This document shows, piece by piece, positions 18,528-26,353 of a stretch of DNA of 64,000 nt. Every line of letters starts with the position of its first letter. The stretch's first letter is position 1. The stretch comes from Nocardioides flavescens (GTDB lineage: Bacteria > Actinomycetota > Actinomycetes > Propionibacteriales > Nocardioidaceae): contig NZ_WUEK01000007.1 of assembly GCF_009823805.1 (NCBI RefSeq), positions 124,001 through 188,000 on the forward strand. The letters are read 5' to 3'. The notes beneath the pieces were generated by a model. It was not told where the DNA came from. It did not search any database and worked only from the letters and a program-made list of their open reading frames with translations. Both the position numbers and the translations under genes were made by a program.

Positions 18528-19955
18528 GTGGTCAGCACGGAGGTCGGTCAGCTCGCGATCGGCTTCGACCTCGACATGACCCTCATCGACACGGTGCCGG
18601 GGTTCCGGGCGACACTCGAGGCGCTCGGCGCCGAGCTCGGTGTCGACTTCCCGGTCGAGGAGATGACCCGGCGCCTCGGGCCGCCGCTGGAGCAGCTGCT
18701 CGAGCCGCACCTCGCGCCCGAGGCCGTGGGGCCGGCGGGTGACCGGTTCCGCGAGCTCTACCCCGACCTCGCGATCGACTCGGTGCCCGCGCTGCCGGGC
18801 GCCCGCGACGCACTGTCCGCCGTACGCCGCCACCGCGGGCGGGTCGTCGTCGTGACCGGCAAGTTCCCCGCCAACGCCCGCCGCCACCTCGACCACCTCG
18901 ACCTCGAGGTCGACCACCTCGAAGGCTGGGTGTGGGGCGTCGGCAAGGCCGAGGCGCTGCGTCGCGAGGGGTGCTCGGTCTACGTCGGCGACCACGTCCA
19001 CGACGTCGAGGGCGCCCGCGCCGCCGGGGTGCTGAGCGTCAGCGTGCTGACCGGCGGGTGCACCCGCGCCGAGCTCGAGGCGGCCGGCACCGACGTCGTG
19101 CTGGAGTCGCTGGCGGAGTTCCCGGCCTGGCTCGACGAGCACCTGCTCACCACCCGGCTCGCCGCGCTCGAGCGCGACCTGACCGCGCGCGGCAGCGTCA
19201 TGGTGGCCTACAGCGGCGGCGCCGACAGTGCGCTGCTGCTCGCCGCCGCGGTGCGTGCGCTCGGGCCCGAACGGGTCGTGGCCGCGACCGGCTACTCCGA
19301 CTCCCTGCCCGCGGTCGAGCGCGATCCCGCCCGGGCCTTCGCCGAGCGGCTCGGCGTCGAGGTGCTCACCCCTGCGACCCACGAGATGGAGCGCGAGGGC
19401 TACCGCGCCAACGCCGGTGACCGCTGCTTCTTCTGCAAGGCCGAGCTGATCGACGTGCTGACCCCGCTCGCGGCGCGCCACGGGCTCGCGGTGGTCGCGA
19501 CCGGCACCAACGCCGACGACGCGGTCGCGGGCTTCCGCCCCGGCATCCGCGCCGCCCACGAGCGCGGCGCGGTCGCCCCGTTGCGCGACGCCGGGCTCAC
19601 CAAGGCCCAGGTGCGCGAGGCGTCGCGGCGCTGGGGGCTCCCGACCTGGGACAAGCCGGCCGCCGCGTGCCTGTCCTCGCGCGTGGCCTACGGCATCGAG
19701 GTCACGCCGCACCGGCTCGCGCGCGTGGAGCGGGCCGAGACCGTCGTACGCCGCCTGCTCGGCGACGACCGCCACCTCGACCTGCGCGTGCGCGACCTCG
19801 GCGAGCGCGCCTCGGTCGAGATCGGCCGTGACCGGCTGCCGCTGGATCCGTCGCTGGCCGCCGACGTCGAGCGCGCGGTCGCCGCCGAGGGGTTCGACGC
19901 CGTGCAGATCGACCCGCGAGGCTTCCGCTCGGGGTCGATGAACGAGGCGCTGTGA
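18528..19955 (+). CDS. HAD phosphatase - LarE-like sulfur transferase fusion
   Basis: 475 residues in two domains. About 8-205: HAD hydrolase with FDLDMTLID (D14, D16), VVVTGK and a GDHVHDVEGA acidic motif, like phosphoglycolate phosphatases. About 215-475: LarE-type PP-loop ATPase with SGGADS (about 229), CFFCK (Cys about 299 and 302), GTNADD, and KPAAACLSSR (Cys about 381). LarE modifies the nicotinic-acid-derived pincer precursor of the lactate racemase Ni cofactor; the CxxC plus third Cys pattern fits the [4Fe-4S] LarE class that need not sacrifice its Cys. No larB/larC is in the window. GTG start 6 nt after TACCCT; stop overlaps the next gene. Confidence 0.85.
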   Translation: MVSTEVGQLAIGFDLDMTLIDTVPGFRATLEALGAELGVDFPVEEMTRRLGPPLEQLLEPHLAPEAVGPAGDRFRELYPDLAIDSVPALPGARDALSAVRRHRGRVVVVTGKFPANARRHLDHLDLEVDHLEGWVWGVGKAEALRREGCSVYVGDHVHDVEGARAAGVLSVSVLTGGCTRAELEAAGTDVVLESLAEFPAWLDEHLLTTRLAALERDLTARGSVMVAYSGGADSALLLAAAVRALGPERVVAATGYSDSLPAVERDPARAFAERLGVEVLTPATHEMEREGYRANAGDRCFFCKAELIDVLTPLAARHGLAVVATGTNADDAVAGFRPGIRAAHERGAVAPLRDAGLTKAQVREASRRWGLPTWDKPAAACLSSRVAYGIEVTPHRLARVERAETVVRRLLGDDRHLDLRVRDLGERASVEIGRDRLPLDPSLAADVERAVAAEGFDAVQIDPRGFRSGSMNEAL

Positions 19956-20704
19956 CGCCGCTCGACCCCGAGCTGGATCCGGCACTCGTCCACCGCGAGG
20001 CGACCCAGTGGATCTGGGTGCCCGAGGACGCGCGGGTCCTCGAGCGGCCCGGCTTCCTCCTCGTCGCCTACCCCGAGCACTTCGCCACCCCGACGGTCGC
20101 GACCCGCTGGGCGCCCGGCTTCGACGACGTCGACGCGGTGCTGGCCGGCGCCCGCCTCCTGCGCCGACCGCACGTCGACTTCTCCGAGATCTCCGGTGGT
20201 CCGCTCGAAGAGGCGCTGGTGGCCCGGGGCGCCGAGCTCACCGAGACGCTCACCGTCCTCGCCACGCCCCTCGACCCGCTGCCCGCGCTCGACCCACCGA
20301 TCGACGTCGAGGTCGGCCCGGCCGTCTCGCTGGCCGAGCGCCGGGCCGCCGAGGCGATCTCGGTGGCGGCGTTCGGCGGCACGGCCCGCGACGACGAGAC
20401 GCTGGCGTCCGACGACTGGTCGGGCCACGTGGTCGCCCGCCGCGACGGCGCGGTCGTCGGGGTGGCCGGGCTGACGCTCACGAGCGTCTCCGCCCGGCTG
20501 TGGGGAGCGGCCGTGGCACCCGAGGCGCGGCACACCGGTGTCTACCGCGCGCTGCTCGGCCACCGCCTGCGCACCGGCGCCGAGGCGGGTCGCGCCCTCG
20601 CCCTGGTGAAGGGCCGTGTCGAGACCTCGGCGCCGGTCCTCGCCCGTGCCGGGTTCGCGTCGTACGGCGAGGTCCGGGCCTACCGTCTGGCCTCCGGCGG
20701 CTGA
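19952..20704 (+). CDS. GNAT-family N-acetyltransferase
   Basis: 250 residues. The C-terminal half has the GNAT acetyl-CoA fold: VGVAGLTLTSVSARLWGAAV, then VAPEARHTGVYRALLGHRL (pyrophosphate-binding loop, a degenerate R/Q-x-x-G-x-G/A), and ending SAPVLARAGFASYGEVRAY. The N-terminal ~100 residues are a second, divergent domain. Start GTG overlaps the LarE-fusion stop (GTGA) and its own stop overlaps the next ATG, so the three genes form one operon. Substrate unknown. Confidence 0.85.
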   Translation: MTPLDPELDPALVHREATQWIWVPEDARVLERPGFLLVAYPEHFATPTVATRWAPGFDDVDAVLAGARLLRRPHVDFSEISGGPLEEALVARGAELTETLTVLATPLDPLPALDPPIDVEVGPAVSLAERRAAEAISVAAFGGTARDDETLASDDWSGHVVARRDGAVVGVAGLTLTSVSARLWGAAVAPEARHTGVYRALLGHRLRTGAEAGRALALVKGRVETSAPVLARAGFASYGEVRAYRLASGG

Positions 20705-21426
20705 TGGACCGGCTCGCGGAGCTGTGGTCGACGGTCTGGGCGCGGGCCACCGCGACCCAGCCGGTCCCCGACCTCTCCCTGGTGGCCGCGACCGGCGTCG
20801 TGGCCCTGCTGCTGGTGTGGGCACCGGCGACCTGGCCGCGGGTGCGCCTGGGCGTGACGGTCGTGCACGAGGCCGGTCACGCGATCGTGGCGGTGCTCGT
20901 CGGTCGTCGGCTGCGCTCGGTCCACCTGCACTCCGACACCTCGGGGCTGACCGTCTCGAGCGGCAAGCCGCGCGGCCCCGGGATGGTCGCGATGCTGGCT
21001 GCGGGCTACCTCGCGCCCGCCGCGCTCGGGCTGCTCGCCGCGCTGATGCTCGCGGCCGGTCACTCGATGGGGCTGCTCTGGCTCCTGATGGCGCTCATGG
21101 CGGCGCTCATCGTCTGGGTGCGCAACGGCTACGGCTTCCTCGTGCTGCTCCTCGGCGCCGGAGCCGTCGTGCTCCTGACGACGTACGCCGACCCGCAGGT
21201 GCAGTCCGTCGTGGCGTACCTGCTCACCTGGGTCCTGCTGCTCGCCGCTCCCCGGCCGCTGCTCGAGCTGCTGGCGCGGGGTCGGAGCCGCGGTCCGCGC
21301 ACCGACCCCGGCCAGCTCGCGCGCCTCACCCCGCTGCCCGCGCTGGCGTGGACGCTGCTGCTCCTGCTCGCCAACCTCGCCGGGCTCGTGGTCGGCGCGG
21401 CCACCCTCGCCCCGAGCCTCGTCTGA
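20704..21426 (+). CDS. M50-like membrane metalloprotease
   Basis: 240 residues, about six hydrophobic segments. The zinc site HEAGH lies at residues 55-59 (VTVVHEAGHAIVAVLVG), with Glu as the catalytic base, as in M50 (site-2 protease-like) and M50B-type proteins. The expected distal Asp motif (NxxPxxxLDG) is not seen; instead many actinobacterial short M50B proteins have this form. It probably acts within the membrane, substrate unknown. The ATG shares its A with the stop of the GNAT gene (TGATG). Confidence 0.8.
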   Translation: MDRLAELWSTVWARATATQPVPDLSLVAATGVVALLLVWAPATWPRVRLGVTVVHEAGHAIVAVLVGRRLRSVHLHSDTSGLTVSSGKPRGPGMVAMLAAGYLAPAALGLLAALMLAAGHSMGLLWLLMALMAALIVWVRNGYGFLVLLLGAGAVVLLTTYADPQVQSVVAYLLTWVLLLAAPRPLLELLARGRSRGPRTDPGQLARLTPLPALAWTLLLLLANLAGLVVGAATLAPSLV

Positions 21427-21466
21427 CCACCTCGGTATCCGGGTACGGGACGGCTCGGACTGCCAT

Positions 21467-21498
21467 TAGGGTGGGCCGTCCGCGCACGGGAGAGAGGG
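21467..21498 (+). promoter_or_regulatory. -10 box and ribosome site of the cold-shock gene
   Basis: TAGGGT at 21467-21472 is a good -10 hexamer; transcription would start near 21479. A purine-rich ribosome site GGGAGAGAGGG (21488-21498) lies 7 nt before the GTG. Unlike many neighbours, this gene therefore has a short leader. No clear -35 was seen. Confidence 0.5.
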
Positions 21499-21505
21499 TC
21501 AGACG

Positions 21506-21901
21506 GTGCCGACTGGCAAGGTGAAGTGGTACGACGCCGGCAAGGGTTTCGGCTTCCTGTCGCAGGACGACGGCCCCGACGTCTACGTCCGCGCCGATGC
21601 CCTCCCCGAGGGCGTCACGACGGTCAAGGCGGGCACCCGCGTCGAGTTCGGCATCGCCCAGGGACGCCGCGGCGACCAGGCCCTGCAGGTGCGCATCCTC
21701 GACAAGCCGGCCTCGGTGCAGCGCAACCAGTCGAGCGCGAAGCGCAAGAAGCCCGACGAGATGGCGACCATCGTCGAGGACCTCATCCGGCTGCTCGACG
21801 GCGTCGGCGAGGCCTACCGCCACGGCCGGCACCCCGACCGCTCCACCGCGGCACCGACCGCCAAGCTGCTGCGCGCGCTCGCCGACGAGCTCGAGCTCTG
21901 A
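21506..21901 (+). CDS. Cold-shock domain protein with C-terminal extension
   Basis: 131 residues. The first ~66 form a cold-shock domain: KVKWYDAGKGFGFL (RNP1) and DVYVRADAL (RNP2, slightly diverged from the usual VFVH). It binds single-stranded RNA/DNA and may act as an RNA chaperone. The remaining ~65 residues (KRKKPDEMATIVEDLIRLLDGVG ... KLLRALADELEL) form a helical extension typical of the longer actinobacterial CspB-like proteins. Converges with the next gene, 18 nt apart. Confidence 0.92.
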   Translation: MPTGKVKWYDAGKGFGFLSQDDGPDVYVRADALPEGVTTVKAGTRVEFGIAQGRRGDQALQVRILDKPASVQRNQSSAKRKKPDEMATIVEDLIRLLDGVGEAYRHGRHPDRSTAAPTAKLLRALADELEL

Positions 21902-21919
21902 GAACGGCGACCCGCAGGG

Positions 21920-23341
21920 TCAGCGCCGCACCACGACGCTGACCGGGCGGCTCGCCGCACCGGCGCCCGCGGACCCGACCGCGGCCACCCGGAACCACCA
22001 GCGCCCCGGCGCGAGCGCGGCCATCGTGAGCCGCGTCGTCGCGGCGTCGAGGGCCGGCAGCGTCGTCCAGCGCTTCGCCCCGGGCCGGCGCACCTCGACG
22101 AGGTAGTCGGTCACCACCGCTCCCGCCGGCGCGGCCCAGCGCAGCACCACGCCGCCGGCGCGACCCCTCGCGCGCAGCCGTGCGGGTGTGCCCGGCGGCG
22201 CGGGGGTGGTCACCATCGGCGCCGGGGGAGCGGGCGTGCTCGGCGTCGCAGGGGTGACCGGCGTCGAGGGGGTGAGCGGCGTCGCGGGGGTGACCGGCTC
22301 CTGGACCCGGGGACGGTGCAGCCCGACGGCCACGTCGCCCACCGTCGAGGTGTACGTCGCGACCACGACCGGCCCCGTCGTCACCGTCCAGCCGGTCGGG
22401 GCGCTGACGGCGAACGTGTCGGCCGGCAGCTCGCCGACCACGAAGCCACCGCTCGCGTCGACCGCTGCGTCCCACGTGCCGCCGGTGGCGGTGCCGGCGA
22501 GCCCCAGGTGGAGGCCGCTCAGCGTCTCCTCGCCCGCGTCGCGCACGCCGTCGCCGTCGAGGTCGTCGAAGACCGTGCCCGCGACCTCGGCCCGTCCGGG
22601 CGCGAGCACGGTGAAGGTGCGCGTCGCCGGGCTGGACCCGCCCGCCACCAGCAACGCGTCGTGGGCCGGCGGGGTGCGGGCGTGGTCCTGCTCGTCGTGC
22701 GAGACGAGGTGCACGCCGTACGACACCCCGGTGAGGGTCCACGTCCCGCCGCTGCCGGTCGTGGTGCGCCGGTCGGGGTCCGAGGTCAGGTCGCTCACGA
22801 CCACCCCCGCGAGTCCGTGACCGTCGGCATCGACCACCGTGCCGCTGAGCGTCGCGTCGGCCGGGGTGGCCGCCGTCGGGTCCACCCCGAAGTCGACGTC
22901 GTCCCAGCCGCGGGTCTCGGACTCGTCCGTCCCGATCGTGAGCCGGTAGGGCTGCTGGGCCGCGGGCAGCGTCTGGCCGGTGCGGGGCTGGTAGACGAGC
23001 CAGATGCCCGCGGTGAGCCCGGTCAGGCTCCACCGCCCCTGCTCGACCGTCGCCACCAGGTCGCCGCTCTCCCGGGTGCCGTCGGCGCTGACCCGCGTGG
23101 CCACCACGAGGTCGCCGTCGGGTGCCGCCGTGTCGCCGGCGCTCCACCGGCCGTCGCCGTCCGCGTCGGTGAACGCCGCACCGCTCAGCCGGCCCGGCGC
23201 ACCCGCCACCGGGCCGATCGGAGCGGCCGGAGCGGTCGGGACCGCCGGCTCGTCAGCCGACGCGGGCGCAGCGGCGAGCCCACAGAGCAGCAGCGAGGCT
23301 GCGCAGGTCAGGCCGGCGACGTGGCGCGTCCGAGACGTCAC
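21920..23341 (-). CDS. Secreted SdrD-like/FN3 repeat protein
   Basis: 473 residues. Signal peptide (1-30: twin-positive start, hydrophobic LTCAASLLLCGLAAAP, ASA cleavage site). Then three beta-sandwich modules of the SdrD-B/CarboxypepD-reg type with Ca-binding-like motifs (FTDADGDGRWSAGD; VDADGHGLAG; FDDLDGDGVRDAGE), a Thr/Pro linker (PVTPATPLTPSTPVTP), and a C-terminal fibronectin-III-like domain. No sortase motif or C-terminal anchor is visible, so it is probably released or loosely cell-wall-bound. GTG start 6 nt after TACCCT (leaderless pattern). Likely adhesive or structural; function unknown. Confidence 0.83.
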   Translation of the reverse strand: MTSRTRHVAGLTCAASLLLCGLAAAPASADEPAVPTAPAAPIGPVAGAPGRLSGAAFTDADGDGRWSAGDTAAPDGDLVVATRVSADGTRESGDLVATVEQGRWSLTGLTAGIWLVYQPRTGQTLPAAQQPYRLTIGTDESETRGWDDVDFGVDPTAATPADATLSGTVVDADGHGLAGVVVSDLTSDPDRRTTTGSGGTWTLTGVSYGVHLVSHDEQDHARTPPAHDALLVAGGSSPATRTFTVLAPGRAEVAGTVFDDLDGDGVRDAGEETLSGLHLGLAGTATGGTWDAAVDASGGFVVGELPADTFAVSAPTGWTVTTGPVVVATYTSTVGDVAVGLHRPRVQEPVTPATPLTPSTPVTPATPSTPAPPAPMVTTPAPPGTPARLRARGRAGGVVLRWAAPAGAVVTDYLVEVRRPGAKRWTTLPALDAATTRLTMAALAPGRWWFRVAAVGSAGAGAASRPVSVVVRR

Positions 23342-23422
23342 CGCACGAGGGTAGGTCGACCACCGGGGCTCGCGCCCTGGCCCGCACGGGTCATTCGCGG
23401 GCCAGAGCCACGGTCGGCCGGG

Positions 23423-24961
23423 TCAGGGCTGGCGGCGCACCGGCAGCGGCTGGGTGTCCTCACGGGTGGTGTCACGACGTTGGGCGGGGCGCGGGGGCGC
23501 GCTCGCGCGGACGGTGGCGACGACGGGCCCGCGGCGGCGGCCCGGCGAGGACCACAGGACGTACGCCGTCCAGGCGGTGAGGAGCACGAAGGCCACCGTG
23601 AGCCCCAGCCGCGGCGGGTCGAGGGGGAGCGCGATGCCGATGAACCCGCCGACCACCCAGGCGAGCTGACACACGGTGTCGCTGCGGCCGAAGGCGCTCG
23701 CCTGCACCTGAGCCGGCACGTCGCGCTGGATGGTGGCGTCGAGGGAGAACTTCGCGAGCGCCTGCGCGAGCCCGGCGACCAGGCCGAGCAGCGCGAGCGC
23801 CCACACGCCGTAGAACAGCGCAGCGAGGAGCGCGACCGCGGCGTCGCCGACGAGGGCGAGCACGACGGCGAGGGCCGGGGTGATCCTCGACAGCAGCGAG
23901 GCGGCGAGCGTCCCGAGGGTGCGCCCGAGGCCGACGGCCCCGACCACGACGCCGATCACCACGCCCGCGCCGAAGCTGCTGTCGGGGCGCAGGTCGGGGT
24001 CGCGCAGCAGGAACGCGAGGTACATCAGCAGGAAGCCGGAGAGGAACCACGGCCCGGCGTTGGCCCGCAGCGCGAACGCCATGGCCGGCGTGGCCCGGGT
24101 GCGGCGCCGCCCGCGGGAGGTCGTGCTGCCCTCGACGCCGCGCCAGGAGAGCTCGCCCTCGCCGGCGCTCGAGTCGACGGCCGCCGGCAGCCGGATCGCG
24201 CAGACGGTGGCGACGACGAACAGCACGAAGGCGTAGCGCAGCGACCACTGCGGCCCCACGAGCGAGGCCAGGCCGGCGATCGGGGCGGACACGCTCGCGC
24301 CCACGATGCCCGACAGCGAGACCCTCCCGTTGGCCTTGACCAGGGTGAAGTCACGCGGCAGCAGGCGGGGTACGGCGGCCGCCCGGGTCACGCCGTAGGC
24401 CTTGGACGAGACGAGCACGCCGAGCGCGGCGGCGAAGACCAGCGGCGACTCGCTCGTCACCGACGAGGCCAGCGCCCAGCACAAGAAGGCCCGCACCGCC
24501 ATCGTCGCGCCGATCGCCCAGCGTCGCCCGTGCGCGAACCGGTCGAGGAAGGGGCCGATCAGCGGCGCCACGATCGCGAACGGCAGCATCGTCAGGCCGA
24601 GGAACAGCGCGACCTGGTCGCGGGCCTCGCCCGAGGGCACCTGGAAGAACAGCGAGCCCGCCAGCGAGATCGCCACCGCCGCGTCGCCCGCGGTGTTGAA
24701 CACGTGCATCTGGATCAGCCGGGAGAGCCCGGACTCGCCGGCGCCCTGCGCCTCGCTCGCCCGGCGGGCCTGCACCGCGGTGTAGCGGCTCGCGCGGGCG
24801 GTGCTGCGCCCGGCCGCGGCCAGTCCGCGGGCCGTCGCGCGCGCCCCACCCGCGACCCCGCGGCCGACCCGGCGGGCCCGCTCGCCGCGGGGGGCCCGCG
24901 AGCGCCCGGTCGGAGGCACGTCCGGGTGCGGGTCGCGCCAGCGCTGCTCGTCCTCCTCCAC
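23423..24961 (-). CDS. MFS transporter
   Basis: 512 residues with about twelve hydrophobic segments and an N-terminal ~80-residue hydrophilic Arg-rich extension. Conserved MFS elements are seen (PLIGPFLDRFAHGRRWAIG between spans 2 and 3; DRFAHGRR as motif A). It probably exports a small molecule, which cannot be named. GTG at 24961 (VEEDEQRW) chosen because CAGGAT lies 6 nt upstream; the open frame continues upstream antisense to DUF3027. The MFS gene and DUF3027 are divergent with only a 91-nt gap. Confidence 0.82.
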   Translation of the reverse strand: MEEDEQRWRDPHPDVPPTGRSRAPRGERARRVGRGVAGGARATARGLAAAGRSTARASRYTAVQARRASEAQGAGESGLSRLIQMHVFNTAGDAAVAISLAGSLFFQVPSGEARDQVALFLGLTMLPFAIVAPLIGPFLDRFAHGRRWAIGATMAVRAFLCWALASSVTSESPLVFAAALGVLVSSKAYGVTRAAAVPRLLPRDFTLVKANGRVSLSGIVGASVSAPIAGLASLVGPQWSLRYAFVLFVVATVCAIRLPAAVDSSAGEGELSWRGVEGSTTSRGRRRTRATPAMAFALRANAGPWFLSGFLLMYLAFLLRDPDLRPDSSFGAGVVIGVVVGAVGLGRTLGTLAASLLSRITPALAVVLALVGDAAVALLAALFYGVWALALLGLVAGLAQALAKFSLDATIQRDVPAQVQASAFGRSDTVCQLAWVVGGFIGIALPLDPPRLGLTVAFVLLTAWTAYVLWSSPGRRRGPVVATVRASAPPRPAQRRDTTREDTQPLPVRRQP

Positions 24962-25052
24962 GGGTCCATCCTGCCCGCTCCCACCCCCCGAGCAGGGGTG
25001 CGGCACCCGCCCGACCTGACATCGTCCGCGGGCATCGGTCATGCTTGCTCGC

Positions 25053-25847
25053 GTGAGCTCCCTCGCCACCCTCGCTCCCACGCGCGGCAAGCCCGACGCG
25101 GCCGCCGCGGCCGCGGTCGACCTCGCCCGCACGGCGCTGCTCGAGGAGGTCGACGACGCCGGCGACATCGGCGAGCACCTCGCCGCGATCGGCGAGGGCG
25201 ACCGGGTCGTCACCCACCTCTTCGCCTGCACCCGCCGCGGCTACGTCGGATGGCGCTGGTCCGTCACCGTCGTGCGCGCGAGCCGCCAGCGCACCGTGAC
25301 CGTCGACGAGATCGTGCTCGTCCCCGGCGAGGAGGCCATCGTCGCCCCCGCCTGGGTGCCCTACCGCGAGCGCCTGCAGCCCGGCGACCTCTCGCCCGGC
25401 GACCTGCTGCCGGTGACCGACGACGACCCGCGCCTCGTGCCGACGTACTCCTTCGGCGACGACCCCCTCGACGCCGACGACAAGGCGCAGGTCCGCGCGG
25501 TGGCCGCCGACCTCGGCCTCGGCCGGGTCCGCACGCTCTCGGTCGAGGGCCGCGACCTCGCCGCCCAGCGGTGGTACGACGGCGACGGCGGCCCCGCCTC
25601 GCCGCTCGCGCAGGCCGCGCCCCACCACTGCTTCTCCTGCGGCTTCCTGCTCCGGCTCTCGGGCCCGCTGGCCGACACCTTCGGCGTCTGCGCCAACGGC
25701 GACGCCAACGACGACGGCCGCGTCGTCACCTTCGACCACGGCTGCGGCGCCCACTCCGAGGTCCGCCTCGCCCAGAAGTACGACCCGCAGCCGCTGCCCG
25801 ACCACGTCGTCGACACGCTGACCCCGACCGACGTCGAGTCGTTCTAG
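25053..25847 (+). CDS. DUF3027 protein
   Basis: 264 residues from GTG 25053 (an ATG at 25041 would add four). The DUF3027 family is conserved in actinobacteria. Visible landmarks: GDRVVTHLFACTRRGYVGWRW, PAWVPYRERLQPGDLSPGD, and a C-terminal zinc-binding-like part (HHCFSCGFLL, VCANGDAND, HGCGAHSE). CATGCT 7 nt before the GTG supports that start. No biochemical role is established; the metal-site pattern suggests a structural zinc. Confidence 0.85.
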   Translation: MSSLATLAPTRGKPDAAAAAAVDLARTALLEEVDDAGDIGEHLAAIGEGDRVVTHLFACTRRGYVGWRWSVTVVRASRQRTVTVDEIVLVPGEEAIVAPAWVPYRERLQPGDLSPGDLLPVTDDDPRLVPTYSFGDDPLDADDKAQVRAVAADLGLGRVRTLSVEGRDLAAQRWYDGDGGPASPLAQAAPHHCFSCGFLLRLSGPLADTFGVCANGDANDDGRVVTFDHGCGAHSEVRLAQKYDPQPLPDHVVDTLTPTDVESF

Positions 25848-25858
25848 TCGTGAGCCCC

Positions 25859-25944
25859 GCTGGTTGAGGAGGCCCGCCAGGGCCGTCTCGAAACCACTGG
25901 CCGGACGTGGTTTCGAGACAGGACTCCGTCCTTCCTCAACCACC
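25859..25944. repeat. Convergent-gene palindromic repeat, copy 3
   Basis: Two half-units in opposite orientation: TGGTTGAGGAGGC ... CGTCTCGAAACCAC (to 25897) and GTGGTTTCGAGACA ... CTCAACCACC (25907-25944). It lies between the stops of the converging DUF3027 and DUF2530 genes. Same family as 461-646 and 15960-16042. Confidence 0.78.
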
Positions 25945-25976
25945 GAGTCCGTCTCGGGGGCACCCTCGGTGGGTGC

Positions 25977-26261
25977 TCAGTCCGCGTCGAGCTCGCGACG
26001 CGCCTGACGGCGCCGGCGGCAGTACTCCAGCCCGAGCAGGCCGAGGCCGAAGCCGCACAGGCAGGTCCACAGCCACCAGGTGCGGCCGTCGTCCTGCAGG
26101 CTGCCGTAGAACGGCAGCAGGGCGAGGAAGCCGATGAGCCAGGCCGCGGTGCCGACCTCGACGGTGCGCACGCCGTCGACGTCCAGGGGCTCGACGTCGG
26201 CGACGATGTAGGTGCGGTTGCCGAACTCGTGCTGGGACGGCTGGTCGTCGCGGAGCTCCAC
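25977..26261 (-). CDS. DUF2530 small membrane protein
   Basis: 94 residues with two spans: TAAWLIGFLALLPFYG and RTWWLWTCLCGFGLGLLGLEYC, separated by a short LQDDGR loop, then a basic tail (RRRRQARRELDAD). The second span pattern is the DUF2530 signature. GTG start lies 6 nt after TAGTCT on the minus strand (leaderless pattern). Function unknown; commonly found near DUF3027 in actinobacteria. Confidence 0.85.
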   Translation of the reverse strand: MELRDDQPSQHEFGNRTYIVADVEPLDVDGVRTVEVGTAAWLIGFLALLPFYGSLQDDGRTWWLWTCLCGFGLGLLGLEYCRRRRQARRELDAD

Positions 26262-26353
26262 GGCTCCAGACTATCCGCGCCGGCCGTCGTACGCCGTCTC
26301 ACGCAACACGGCCGAAACCCATCGGCGCCCGCCGTGTGATGGGGTGACCCCCT

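Noticed and set aside
26262..26353. Purine riboswitch before the NCS2 permease
   Set aside because: No three-way junction or conserved loop bases of the purine aptamer are seen, and the gap is only 92 nt.
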